64,000 nt of DNA from an uncultured Dorea sp. (GCA_910589275.1 CAJUTH010000014.1:4744-68743), one strand, 5' to 3'. Counted from the first letter of the stretch, positions 42,716 to 51,363 are shown. The notes: a model not told the origin generated them from the letters alone. Program-made: numbers and translations.

Positions 42716-43978
42716 ATGAAAACAACAGCGGTTCGCCTTTATGGAGAAAAGGACCTTCGTCTGGACAGTTTTGAACTGCCGGAGCTAAAGGAAGATGAAA
42801 TGTTGGTGAAAATTATCTCGGACAGCGTCTGCATGTCGACTTATAAGCTGGTGCAGCAAGGAGACAAGCATAAGAGAGTTTCAGAAAGCCTGTCGGAGCA
42901 TCCGGCAATCATCGGCCATGAGCTGTCCGGAATTATCGTAGAAGTGGGAGAAAAATGGAAGGATCGTTACCGGAAAGGGATGAAGTTTACCGTTCAGCCG
43001 GAGGTTACCGTAGACGGAGTTTCAAGGACTGTGGGCTATAACTATGAGACCTATGGCGGCGACAGCACCTATTCCATACTTCCGGCAGAGGTGATAGAGA
43101 CGGGAAGTCTGATCCCATTCAAGGGTGAATCTTATTTTGAAGCGTCGCTGTCGGAACCTACATCCTGTATTATTGCCGGGTATCGCAGGATGTACCATAC
43201 ATCAAAAACCAATCATCAGCACATAATGGGAATAAAGGAAGGCGGGAATCAGATAATATTGGGAGCCTGTGGTCCTATGGGGCTGGAGTGCATTGACTAT
43301 GCCCTTCAGATAGAAAATGGGGCAAAGCGGATTGTTGCCGTGGATGTTTCCGATGAGCGTATCCAGCGGGCAAAGAAGATGCTGAAGGTTACAGATGACA
43401 GCAAAGAGCTGATTTTTGTAAACAGTTCTGGTTTAGAGAATCCGGTGGAGGAGCTGCGGAAGCTGACGGGAGGACATGGATACGATGATGTGTTTGTGTA
43501 TGCTCCTGTTAGAGCGCTGATTGAGCAGGCGGACGCATTGCTTGCGGAGGACGGCTGTTTGAATTTCTTTGCCGGCCCAGTGGACCAGACGCTGTCTGCA
43601 ACGGTGAATTTCTATAATGTGCATTATGCGAGGACCCATACGGTAGGATTTACGGGAAGCACCAATGATGATCTGTATGAGGCGCTGAGGCTGATGGAGG
43701 AGGGGCGTATCCATCCGACTGTGATGGTTACCCATATCGGGGGACTGGAAAGCGCGGTGGATACTACGCTGAAGGTGCCGGAGATTCCGGGCGGCAAGAA
43801 ACTGATTTATCCTCATATTGACCTGCCGCTTACAGCGATTGAGGATTTTAGGAAGCTGGGAGAGAATCATCGGCTGTTTAAATATCTGGCGGATTCCTGC
43901 GACAAGCATCAGGGATGCTGGAATGCGGAAGCTGAGAGAATTTTACTGGAACACTATCAGGTTGATCTGACGAAATAG
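42716..43978 (+). CDS. Zinc-type alcohol/polyol dehydrogenase family, L-sorbose-1-phosphate reductase-like
   Basis: A 420-residue MDR-superfamily NAD(P)-dependent oxidoreductase. The N-terminal GroES-like domain has SVCMSTYKLVQQG and HPAIIGHELSGIIVEVGEKW. The Rossmann domain has ILGACGPMGLECIDYAL and VAVDVSDERIQRAKKM. The zinc-site Cys-Gly-x-D seen in sorbitol dehydrogenases reads SVCMST here. Length and the long C-terminal region match L-sorbose-1-phosphate reductases (SorE), which make glucitol-6-phosphate. The neighbouring sorbitol-type PTS, SorC regulator and aldolase support a polyol-phosphate substrate. AGAGGAAC precedes the ATG. The exact reaction is inferred. Confidence 0.8.
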   Translation: MKTTAVRLYGEKDLRLDSFELPELKEDEMLVKIISDSVCMSTYKLVQQGDKHKRVSESLSEHPAIIGHELSGIIVEVGEKWKDRYRKGMKFTVQPEVTVDGVSRTVGYNYETYGGDSTYSILPAEVIETGSLIPFKGESYFEASLSEPTSCIIAGYRRMYHTSKTNHQHIMGIKEGGNQIILGACGPMGLECIDYALQIENGAKRIVAVDVSDERIQRAKKMLKVTDDSKELIFVNSSGLENPVEELRKLTGGHGYDDVFVYAPVRALIEQADALLAEDGCLNFFAGPVDQTLSATVNFYNVHYARTHTVGFTGSTNDDLYEALRLMEEGRIHPTVMVTHIGGLESAVDTTLKVPEIPGGKKLIYPHIDLPLTAIEDFRKLGENHRLFKYLADSCDKHQGCWNAEAERILLEHYQVDLTK

Positions 43979-43988
43979 TGGAGGAACA

Positions 43989-44966
43989 ATGGAGTTGGAG
44001 TTGTTAGTTCAGGTTGCTCATTTATATTACGATGAAGAACTGACGCAGCAGGCGATAGCAAAAAAGTTGAATATGAGCCGGTCGCTGGTTTCAAAATTAT
44101 TGGCGAAGGCAAAGGAGAAGGGAATCGTGAAAATCACGATTTCCGATGAGGTGAACAGACCCCATCAGTCGCTGGAGACCCAGTTGATGAAGCTGTTTGG
44201 ACTGTCCGAGGTGGTCATTGTCCCGCAGGATTCGGGAGCGGATAATCAGAGATTGGCGCAGGAAGCGGGCCGTTATTTAAGCAGGAGGCTGTCGGATGTT
44301 ACGAAGGTGGCGGTATCCGCCGGAAGGACGACGAGGGAGATAGCAGAGCATTTATCCGTGCCTAAATCTTATTTTCATGTAACCTTCATCCCCATGTCCG
44401 GAGGATTAAGTGAGGAATACGCCACCATAGAAGCGAACAGTGTCAGCGAGGTATTTGCGATGAAATGCGGTTCAAAGAGCATGCGCCTGCATGCTCCGAT
44501 TATAGTAGACTCCGCGCAGGCCAAAGAAATCTTAAAGAAACAGCATTTTATTAAAAATACAATGGATGCGGCGAGAACGGCGGATATTGCGCTGGTTGGC
44601 ATTGGCAATACATTTCGGTACGCAGAAATCAAGGAGGCTTACCTGCATGGCTATAATGCGGGGGAACTCCCGGACAGCAAGCGTATCAAGGGGGATTTAT
44701 CCTATAACTATTTTGATAAAAATGGAAAGGCAGTCGATAATACATGGAACAGCCTGCTGATCGGGCTGACGCTGGAGGAGATTCGGGAAATCCCGGAGGT
44801 CATCTGCGTGGCGGACGAGGTGGTGAAAGCGGAGAGTATCTATATTGCCGCAAAAAGCGGACTGATCCATACGCTGATTACCAATGAGATGGTGGCGCAG
44901 AAAGTGCTCTGGTATTATGCGAAATGTTATGGGCTGAATACGAGACGAGGTGAGGAAAAATGTTAG
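43989..44966 (+). CDS. SorC/DeoR-type sugar-binding transcriptional regulator
   Basis: A 325-residue regulator. The N-terminal HTH (residues 1-60) has YYDEELTQQAIAKKLNMSRSLVSKLLAKAKEKGIV. The C-terminal SorC sugar-phosphate-binding domain has TKVAVSAGRTTREIAEHL, FIPMSGGLSEEYATIEANS and ALVGIGNTFRYAEI. It starts 10 bases after the dehydrogenase gene and overlaps the aldolase start by 7 bases, so all three are one operon. It likely responds to a phosphorylated product of the PTS and controls this operon and perhaps the divergent PTS genes. GGAGGAAC precedes the ATG. Confidence 0.92.
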   Translation: MELELLVQVAHLYYDEELTQQAIAKKLNMSRSLVSKLLAKAKEKGIVKITISDEVNRPHQSLETQLMKLFGLSEVVIVPQDSGADNQRLAQEAGRYLSRRLSDVTKVAVSAGRTTREIAEHLSVPKSYFHVTFIPMSGGLSEEYATIEANSVSEVFAMKCGSKSMRLHAPIIVDSAQAKEILKKQHFIKNTMDAARTADIALVGIGNTFRYAEIKEAYLHGYNAGELPDSKRIKGDLSYNYFDKNGKAVDNTWNSLLIGLTLEEIREIPEVICVADEVVKAESIYIAAKSGLIHTLITNEMVAQKVLWYYAKCYGLNTRRGEEKC

Positions 44967-45832
44967 TTACATTGAAAGAGCTGCTGAATGAGGCGAAGAG
45001 AGAAAAAAAGGCGGTCGGCGCGTTTAACGGGACGACGCTGGAGAGCATTCAGGGAATTATCCGGGCGGCGGAGGAGCTTGGCTGCCCGGTTGTTTTACAG
45101 CATGCGCAGAGCCATGACTTGATCATTCCGCTGGATGAGATTGGGCCGATTCTTTTGTATTATGCCCGGAGGGCTAAAGTTCCGGTGTCGGTTCACTTGG
45201 ATCATGGCAGTTCTTTTGAACGGTGTATACAGGCAATGCGGCTGGGATTTACGTCCGTGATGTATGACGCGTCGGGGAAGGATTTTGAGACGAATATCAG
45301 GGAAACGGCTGAGATCGTAAGGATTGCTCATGCGGCGGGTGTCAGTGTGGAAGCGGAGCTGGGGCATATCTTTACTTCTGAGATTGTAGTGGGCGAGGGG
45401 ACTGGCGCTGATTCGGCGGCGGATTATGAGGATGTCGGCGATATTTATACAGACCCACAGACGGCGAAGGAATTTGCAGAGCGGACGGGAGTGGACTGTC
45501 TGGCCGTGGCCTTCGGAACCACCCATGGCGTGTATCTTACGGAGCCGAAGCTTGATCTGCCAAGAGTCGCCGAGATCCGGGACGCGGCGGGAATCCCGCT
45601 TGTCATGCACGGCGGATCCGGGGTGTCTGAGGAGGATTACAGGACGGCGATTGAAAATGGAATCTGCAAGGTGAATTATTATACATATATGAATGCTGCG
45701 GGCGGCAAGGCTTCTAAGGAATACTGGGAAGATGAGGAGAAACCGCTGTTTTATGACCAGATGGCGCTGGCGGCGGCAGAGGCGATGAAGGAAGACGTGA
45801 AGAAGGCGATGAAGGTATTTCAGAAGAGATAG
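44960..45832 (+). CDS. Class II fructose-/tagatose-bisphosphate aldolase family
   Basis: A 290-residue zinc-dependent aldolase that splits a ketose bisphosphate into dihydroxyacetone phosphate and an aldehyde phosphate. Zinc-site and phosphate-loop segments are present: VSVHLDHGSSFERC, EAELGHIF, the TTHGVY His, and VMHGGSGVSEEDYRTAIENG. The KVNYYTYMN segment is typical of the GatY/KbaY/Fba group. Whether it prefers fructose-1,6- or tagatose-1,6-bisphosphate, or another ketose phosphate, is not resolvable here. It overlaps the SorC gene by 7 bases, so it is the last step of this sugar operon. Confidence 0.9.
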   Translation: MLVTLKELLNEAKREKKAVGAFNGTTLESIQGIIRAAEELGCPVVLQHAQSHDLIIPLDEIGPILLYYARRAKVPVSVHLDHGSSFERCIQAMRLGFTSVMYDASGKDFETNIRETAEIVRIAHAAGVSVEAELGHIFTSEIVVGEGTGADSAADYEDVGDIYTDPQTAKEFAERTGVDCLAVAFGTTHGVYLTEPKLDLPRVAEIRDAAGIPLVMHGGSGVSEEDYRTAIENGICKVNYYTYMNAAGGKASKEYWEDEEKPLFYDQMALAAAEAMKEDVKKAMKVFQKR

Positions 45833-45896
45833 GGATAAAAGGGGAATACTCTATAACAGTATACTGTGAAACCGGAGTGTGTATATCAAGAATAGA

Positions 45897-45932
45897 GAGG
45901 AAGAGGACACCTTATCAGGCGTCCTCTTCCTC
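45897..45932 (-). terminator. Terminator overlapping the end of the CNNM gene
   Basis: A perfect 12-bp stem (GAGGAAGAGGAC with GTCCTCTTCCTC) around a 12-nt loop; the stem includes the last codons of the CNNM gene, which encode its Glu-rich tail. Confidence 0.75.
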
Positions 45933-47192
45933 TTCTGCCGGTTCCGGCAGATACATGTGTACCCGCTCAATGCGGTTCTTGTCTAGTTTCTCAACTACCA
46001 TACGGATGCCGTCTGCAGTAGTAATCTCATCGCCGGTTTCCGGAAGCCGGTCTAAATGTTCAATGATCAGGCCGCCGATGGAATCATAATCATCGGAAGC
46101 CAGTTCAAGGTTTAATTTGCCGTTGATTTCTTCCAGATTAACAGCGCCTTCCACGCTGTATTCCCGCTCACCCAATTCGATGATAAAGTCCTCTTCATTT
46201 TCGTCATATTCGTCATGGATCTCGCCGACAATCTCTTCTAACAAGTCTTCTAAAGTGATGAGACCAGCCGTTTCTCCGTACTCGTCTAAGACGATGGCAA
46301 TGTTAAAAGACGCCTGCCTCATCTCGATCAGCAGTTCAGCGGTATTTTTATATTCATAGGTAAAGTAAGCTTCTCTTAAGATGTCCCTTACATGGAAATC
46401 ATGTTTGTTAGTATCATACAGCAGAAGATCCTTCATATTGATGGTGCCGACGACATGGTCTGTGGTTTCTTCAAATACAGGAAGACGGGTAAACTTGTCC
46501 TCGCGGAAGATTGCGATTAGTTCGTCGTAGGTGCTGTCCACGTCCGCAAAGGTTACATGAACCCGGGGAACCATAACGTCCTTAGCTTTGGCGTCGCCTA
46601 AGTCAAATACGTTGTAGATCATCTCTTTTTCTTCGGATTCGATGACTCCTTCCTCATGGCTCACATCTACGATGGTGCGGAGTTCGTTTTCCGTCATAAG
46701 GGTCTGTTTGGCGTTGGGGTCAACCCTGAGCAATGTCAGGATTCCCATGGCCATGCCGTTTACAATGGCGATTAGCGGAGTCATCAGCTTCATAAAAATG
46801 CTGACGACGGGCGCGTAGGCAAGAGAAATCTTTTCTGCATGGATGGTAGCCATGGTCTTTGGCGTGATCTCGCCAAACAGCAGGATAGCGAGCGTCAGGA
46901 TACCGCTTGCAAACGCGACAAAAGATCCGCCGAGGCTGTAAGCCAGCGTGGTAGTCAGCGAGGCAGCGGATAGATTCACGATATTATTGCCAATCAGGAT
47001 CGCGCTCAGCATCTTGCCGGAATTTTCCGTAATATGCAAAAGCGTCTTTGCACGCTTGTTTCCTTCTTCAGCTAAGGTTCGGATTCGAATTTTGTTAACA
47101 GTTGTCATTGCAGTTTCCGCAGATGAAAAAAAAGCGGAAAGAAATAGTAATAACAGTAATACAATTAATTGTATGGCGTCACCCGAGTCCAA
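45915..47192 (-). CDS. CNNM/CorC-type membrane protein with CBS pair
   Basis: A 425-residue protein. The DUF21/CNNM membrane domain (1-185, three or four helices; FLSAFFSSAETAMTTVNKIR, ILIGNNIVNLSAASLTTTLAY) is followed by two CBS domains (about 200-325; VPRVHVTFADVD, GTINMKDLLLYD, VLDEYGETAGLITLEDLLEEIVGEI) and a CorC_HlyC C-terminal domain (about 340-420). Such proteins are linked to magnesium efflux or resistance. A GTG at 47204 touches the GGAG site, so the TTG at 47192 (spacing 11, giving MDSGDAIQL) is preferred, but the start is uncertain. A hairpin covers its last codons. Confidence 0.88.
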   Translation of the reverse strand: MDSGDAIQLIVLLLLLFLSAFFSSAETAMTTVNKIRIRTLAEEGNKRAKTLLHITENSGKMLSAILIGNNIVNLSAASLTTTLAYSLGGSFVAFASGILTLAILLFGEITPKTMATIHAEKISLAYAPVVSIFMKLMTPLIAIVNGMAMGILTLLRVDPNAKQTLMTENELRTIVDVSHEEGVIESEEKEMIYNVFDLGDAKAKDVMVPRVHVTFADVDSTYDELIAIFREDKFTRLPVFEETTDHVVGTINMKDLLLYDTNKHDFHVRDILREAYFTYEYKNTAELLIEMRQASFNIAIVLDEYGETAGLITLEDLLEEIVGEIHDEYDENEEDFIIELGEREYSVEGAVNLEEINGKLNLELASDDYDSIGGLIIEHLDRLPETGDEITTADGIRMVVEKLDKNRIERVHMYLPEPAEEEEDA

Positions 47193-47299
47193 TGATATGT
47201 TCACTCCTTTTTGTCTTTAAAATTATGCAGAGCAGCCTGTGCACTGCGTTGGAAATAATATAACGTATTTTGGGAAATATTGCAAGTGCGGAAACAGGG

Positions 47300-47342
47300 A
47301 ATGCTTGGTTGCTGTGAACGGAGTGAACAGTAACAATGCTTG
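47300..47342. repeat. Dispersed palindrome, copy with 8-bp flanking direct repeat
   Basis: A 27-bp palindrome copy (47308-47334; GTTGCTGT, core, ACAGTAAC) is bounded on both sides by AATGCTTG (47300-47307 and 47335-47342). The flanks look like a target-site duplication. Confidence 0.8.
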
Positions 47343-47346
47343 CTGC

Positions 47347-47375
47347 TTTACATTAAATGTAATTTAGTGTATGAT
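47347..47375 (+). promoter_or_regulatory. Promoter of the murB operon
   Basis: TTTACA and TATGAT separated by exactly 17 bases, 44 bases before the murB start. Confidence 0.6.
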
Positions 47376-47418
47376 TGTTTACAGTTTTAGAAGAATTTTA
47401 AAAACGGGGTAATTGTCT

Positions 47419-48330
47419 ATGGATCAGAGACTATATGAAAGACTAATTTCTGTAATTTCAGAGGAGAGGGTGCTTCTGTCGGAGTCTATGAAGAAGCATA
47501 CAACATTTCGAATAGGAGGACCGGCAGATTACTTTTTGATGCCGCAGTCAGAGAAGGAGGCGGCTGATGCGGTGGCTGTCTGCAGGGAAGAGCGGGTTCC
47601 ATACAGTATTGTGGGAAACGGAAGCAACCTGCTGGTATCCGACAGTGGTTATCGCGGAGTGGTGATTCAGCTATATAAGGAGATGAGCAGAGTACAGGTA
47701 GAAGGAACTCATATTTATGCTCAAGCAGGTGCATCTCTGGCGAAGATAGCCGCTGCCGCTATGGAGGCAGGGCTTGCAGGCTTTGAATTTGCGGCAGGAA
47801 TCCCCGGAACGCTGGGAGGCGCCTGTGTGATGAATGCAGGGGCATACGGCGGAGAGATGAAGGATGTATTGGTAAATGTTACTGTATTGGATGAATCGGG
47901 CAGCATCAAAAAACTTGTGGGTTCAGAGCTGGAACTTGGTTACCGCACCAGCATAATTGCAAAGAAAGGTTATATTGTTCTGAACGCGGAGATTGAGTTA
48001 AAGCGGGGCAATCTAGATGAGATACGCTGCTTAATGAATGAACTGAGGGATAAGCGTGTTTCCAAACAGCCGCTGGAATATCCAAGCGCGGGAAGTACTT
48101 TTAAGCGTCCGGAAGGTTATTTTGCGGGAAAGCTCATTCAGGATGCGGGCCTTAGGGGATTTCGGGTGGGCGACGCTATGGTGTCGGAAAAGCACTGTGG
48201 GTTTGTGATCAACGCGGGAGAGGCTACGGCTGCAGAGGTTGATTCGCTGATGAAACAGGTGTCAGAACGTGTGCAGGCGCAGTTTGGCGTAGCGCTGGAG
48301 CCGGAGGTTAAGAGGCTGGGAGAATTTTAA
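47419..48330 (+). CDS. murB: UDP-N-acetylenolpyruvoylglucosamine reductase
   Basis: A 303-residue FAD enzyme that completes UDP-MurNAc synthesis. It has the HTTFRIGGPADYFLMP start, VGNGSNLLVSD, FAAGIPGTLGGACVMNAGAYGGEM for FAD, SAGSTFKRPEG, and a C-terminal domain ending with the VSERVQAQFGVALEPEVK segment. The length fits type II MurB of Gram-positive bacteria. The start ATG at 47419 was chosen over an in-frame TTG two codons upstream. rapZ begins 1 base after its stop, so murB, rapZ, whiA and crh form one operon. Confidence 0.95.
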   Translation: MDQRLYERLISVISEERVLLSESMKKHTTFRIGGPADYFLMPQSEKEAADAVAVCREERVPYSIVGNGSNLLVSDSGYRGVVIQLYKEMSRVQVEGTHIYAQAGASLAKIAAAAMEAGLAGFEFAAGIPGTLGGACVMNAGAYGGEMKDVLVNVTVLDESGSIKKLVGSELELGYRTSIIAKKGYIVLNAEIELKRGNLDEIRCLMNELRDKRVSKQPLEYPSAGSTFKRPEGYFAGKLIQDAGLRGFRVGDAMVSEKHCGFVINAGEATAAEVDSLMKQVSERVQAQFGVALEPEVKRLGEF

Positions 48331-48331
48331 G

Positions 48332-49213
48332 ATGAGATTTGTAGTTGTGACAGGCATGTCGGGAGCGGGCAAGAGATCAGTGATCAAAATGCTGGAGGAT
48401 GTAGGATATTTTTGTATTGATAATCTGCCGATTTTACTTGTGCCAAAGCTTGCCGAGCTTTTGGCAGTGCCGAATGCAGAGATTAACAAGGTTGCGCTGG
48501 GAATGGATATTCGGAGCAGATACGGGTCGGAGGATTTGATTCAGGCGTTAGACGAATTGGATAAGATGGGACTGGCCTATGAGATGCTGTATATGGATGC
48601 TTCTGATGAAGTGCTGATCAAGCGTTACAAGGAGACTAGGCGAAATCATCCCCTTGCGGGAAACGGCAGGGTAGATCAGGGCATTGTAAAGGAGCGAAAA
48701 ACGCTTGCGCCCCTGCGCGGACGCGCAGATTATATTCTGGACACCAGCAGGCTTTTGATTCGGGAATTGAAGCAAGAAGTAAATCATATATTTGTAGAAA
48801 ATAAGGAATATAAGAATCTGTATGTTACGGTAGTATCCTTTGGGTTTAAATATGGAATCCCCAGCGACGCAGATCTGGTATTTGATGTGAGATTTCTTCC
48901 CAATCCTTACTATATAGATGAGTTAAGGCTTTTAAGCGGCAATGATAAACCGGTTCAGGATTATGTGATGGACAATGAGAAGGCAGGCAGATTTTTGGAA
49001 ATGCTGACGGATATGATACGCTTTTTGATTCCAAATTATATTACAGAGGGAAAGACCCAGCTTGTAATTGGAATTGGGTGTACCGGGGGAAAACACCGTT
49101 CGGTTACGCTGGCTAATGCACTGTATGGAGCGCTGTCAGAGGCGGAAAGTGATTACGGGATTAAGATTGAACACAGAGATATTGAGAAAGATACGATTAC
49201 AAAGGCAAAGTAG
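48332..49213 (+). CDS. rapZ: RapZ/YvcJ nucleotide-binding protein
   Basis: A 293-residue P-loop protein. Walker A is GMSGAGKRSV, and the segments YFCIDNLPILLVPKL, FLPNPYYIDELR and the C-terminal GCTGGKHRSVTLANAL are family marks. In E. coli RapZ is an RNase E adaptor that controls GlmS sRNAs; in Firmicutes YvcJ is a GTPase of less clear role, linked to competence. It sits 1 base after murB and 9 bases before whiA, in the same order as in most Firmicutes except that yvcK is missing. Confidence 0.95.
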   Translation: MRFVVVTGMSGAGKRSVIKMLEDVGYFCIDNLPILLVPKLAELLAVPNAEINKVALGMDIRSRYGSEDLIQALDELDKMGLAYEMLYMDASDEVLIKRYKETRRNHPLAGNGRVDQGIVKERKTLAPLRGRADYILDTSRLLIRELKQEVNHIFVENKEYKNLYVTVVSFGFKYGIPSDADLVFDVRFLPNPYYIDELRLLSGNDKPVQDYVMDNEKAGRFLEMLTDMIRFLIPNYITEGKTQLVIGIGCTGGKHRSVTLANALYGALSEAESDYGIKIEHRDIEKDTITKAK

Positions 49214-49222
49214 GGATGGGCA

Positions 49223-50131
49223 ATGTCATTTTCGGGTAAAGTAAAAGAAGAGTTAGCTATGAGATTTCCGGGGGGAAGGCATTGTCTTCTTTCCGAGCTT
49301 TCAGCGATCAGTACCATGTGCGGAACCTTTAGCGAAGATAGAGAAGGGGAAGAAATCCTTACTATTCATACGGAAAATGAAGCTATTGCGAGAAAATGCT
49401 TTACATTAGTTGAAAAAACATTTAATATAGGGGGTGAAGTTTCTTCGTACACTTCTATGCGGAGTAATCCGGAAACGGGCAGTAAGATGTATTATTTCCT
49501 TGCCCAGGGTAAAGGCCTTAAGGCCGTCCGGAATGCGTCCGTGCAGGCAGTATGCTGTAAAAGAGCATATCTCAGAGGGGCATTTTTAGCATCCGGTTCT
49601 GTCAGCGATCCAAGGAAGTCTTATCATTTCGAGATCGTATGCGGGACAGAGAGGATAGCACAGTATCTGCAGCATCTGATGTTAGGCTTCCAGATGGATG
49701 CCAAGATTGTCAGGAGGAAGAAGAGCTACGTTGTATACCTCAAGGATGGAACCGGTATAGTGGATATGTTGAACGTCATGGAGGCGCATGTGGCATTGAT
49801 GGAACTTGAGAATGTAAGGATTCTCAAGGAGATGCGCAATAGGGTGAACCGCAAGGTGAACTGTGAGACGGCTAACATTAATAAAACCGTGTCTGCTGCG
49901 GTAAAGCAGGTGGAAGATATCATTTATATCCGTGACAGTATTGGTTTTGATAAGCTTCCGGAAGGATTAAAGGACGTTGCCCTTACACGTCTAGAGTATC
50001 CGGAGGCAACACTGAAAGAGCTTGGGGAGCTCTTGGAGACGCCGGTTGGAAAGTCCGGAGTGAATCATAGACTTCGGAAGTTAAGTGAAATAGCAGAAAA
50101 GCTAAGGGACAATCAGGGAGGGACAGCATGA
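49223..50131 (+). CDS. whiA: DNA-binding protein WhiA
   Basis: A 302-residue protein with an N-terminal degenerate LAGLIDADG-type homing-endonuclease fold (about 1-200; CCKRAYLRGAFLASGSVSDPRKSYHFEI) and a C-terminal HTH (LARLEYPEATLKELGELLETPVGKSGVNHRLRKL around residues 255-290). WhiA affects cell division and chromosome segregation in Firmicutes. GGGATGGGC precedes the ATG at 49223. Its last four bases overlap the start of the HPr-like gene, so the two are translationally coupled. Confidence 0.95.
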   Translation: MSFSGKVKEELAMRFPGGRHCLLSELSAISTMCGTFSEDREGEEILTIHTENEAIARKCFTLVEKTFNIGGEVSSYTSMRSNPETGSKMYYFLAQGKGLKAVRNASVQAVCCKRAYLRGAFLASGSVSDPRKSYHFEIVCGTERIAQYLQHLMLGFQMDAKIVRRKKSYVVYLKDGTGIVDMLNVMEAHVALMELENVRILKEMRNRVNRKVNCETANINKTVSAAVKQVEDIIYIRDSIGFDKLPEGLKDVALTRLEYPEATLKELGELLETPVGKSGVNHRLRKLSEIAEKLRDNQGGTA

Positions 50132-50385
50132 TTAAGAAACCTATCACATTCAAGTTGAACGAAGGCCTGGATGCCAGACCGATTGCTTTGCTTGTTCAAG
50201 AAGCCAATCAATATGCCAGTACTGTATATATCGAGCTTGAGAATAAGAAGATCAATGCTAAGAGTATTATGGGGATGATGAGCTTGCAGCTTGGCAATGG
50301 AGAGAAACTTACGGTAGTTGCTGACGGAGAGGACGAAGAAGCGGCAATTGAGGGCGTAGAGAATTTCTTAGCATCCAAAAATTAG
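50128..50385 (+). CDS. crh: HPr-family regulator, Crh-like, Asp at position 15
   Basis: An 85-residue HPr-fold protein. In HPr the phosphoenolpyruvate-PTS site is GLHARP with His15; here it reads GLDARP, so phosphotransfer is impossible. Ser46 with its surroundings (NAKSIMGMMSL) is intact, so HPr kinase regulation remains possible. B. subtilis Crh has Gln15 and the same position after yvcJ-yvcK-yvcL (whiA). This gene overlaps whiA by 4 bases and is therefore most likely a Crh orthologue acting as a CcpA co-effector. Asp15 may mimic His15 phosphorylation. A terminator follows. Confidence 0.88.
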   Translation: MIKKPITFKLNEGLDARPIALLVQEANQYASTVYIELENKKINAKSIMGMMSLQLGNGEKLTVVADGEDEEAAIEGVENFLASKN

Positions 50386-50395
50386 TACATAAGTC

Positions 50396-50424
50396 AGAGG
50401 CATGCATAGGGGACATGCCTCTTT
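50396..50424 (+). terminator. Terminator after the crh-like gene
   Basis: AGAGGCATG pairs with CATGCCTCT around a 9-nt loop, followed by a T-rich run. Confidence 0.85.
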
Positions 50425-50448
50425 ATTTATATTCGAGGAGGTATCGAG

Positions 50449-51363
50449 ATGAAAAAAATGTTGTTTGTATATAATCCCCATGCGGGAAAAGGTCTTTTAC
50501 GCCAAAAGTTGTCCGACATTGTGGATATTTTTGTGAAAGCGGGATATGATGTAGTTGTTTATCCTACGCAGTCATATAAGGATGCCTATCGGAAGGTTTC
50601 AGAATTTACAGAGGAATATGACCTGGTAGTATGCAGCGGCGGCGACGGAACTATAGACGAGGTGGTTACGGGAATGATGGGCAGGGAGAAGAAGATTCCT
50701 GTGGGTTATATTCCAACGGGTACGACTAATGACTTTGCTAATAGTCTGAGGATTCCAAAGGATCTGCTTGCCGCGGCTGATAATGCAGTGTGCGGAACCG
50801 TATTTCCTTGTGATATCGGACAGTTTAACGATGATGTATTTGTATATATTGCTGCTTTCGGATTGTTTACCGATGTGTCTTATGAGACTAGGCAGGAGCT
50901 GAAGAATGTGCTGGGACATCTGGCGTATATTCTAGAAGGTGCAAAACGCCTGTTTAATGTTCCTTCTTATAAGATTAAGGTAGTACATGACGAAGAGGTG
51001 ATCGCAGATGAATTTATTTATGGCATGGTGACAAATTCAAGGTCTGTGGGTGGTTTTCGCAATATGATTGGGAAAAATGTAAAATTTGACGATGGAGAAT
51101 TTGAGGTAACACTAATACGCAAGCCTTCGAATCCGATTGAACTTCAAGAGATTATCGCGGCTCTTTTAATAGAGCAGGTTGATACGAAACATATGTACAC
51201 CTTTAAGGCAAGACAGATATCCTTCGAGTCTGAGGTAGAAATTCCGTGGACTCTTGACGGAGAATACGGCGGGTTTCATGATTATGTAGAAATTATCAAT
51301 CAGCAATGCGCTATGAAGTTGATGGTTCCGGCAAAATATGTGGAAGAATTGTCGGTGAATTGA
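50449..51363 (+). CDS. Diacylglycerol/lipid kinase (DagK/YegS family)
   Basis: A 304-residue ATP-dependent lipid kinase. Motifs are FVYNPHAGKGLLRQKL, the nucleotide loop VVCSGGDGTIDEVVTGM, IPTGTTNDFANSLRIP and, in the second lobe, NMIGKNVKFDDGEFEV and WTLDGEYGG. DagK recycles diacylglycerol into phosphatidic acid, feeding phospholipid and lipoteichoic-acid turnover. GGAGG precedes the ATG. It is separated from the crh-like gene by a terminator and is followed by a dispersed palindrome and the tRNA cluster. Confidence 0.9.
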   Translation: MKKMLFVYNPHAGKGLLRQKLSDIVDIFVKAGYDVVVYPTQSYKDAYRKVSEFTEEYDLVVCSGGDGTIDEVVTGMMGREKKIPVGYIPTGTTNDFANSLRIPKDLLAAADNAVCGTVFPCDIGQFNDDVFVYIAAFGLFTDVSYETRQELKNVLGHLAYILEGAKRLFNVPSYKIKVVHDEEVIADEFIYGMVTNSRSVGGFRNMIGKNVKFDDGEFEVTLIRKPSNPIELQEIIAALLIEQVDTKHMYTFKARQISFESEVEIPWTLDGEYGGFHDYVEIINQQCAMKLMVPAKYVEELSVN

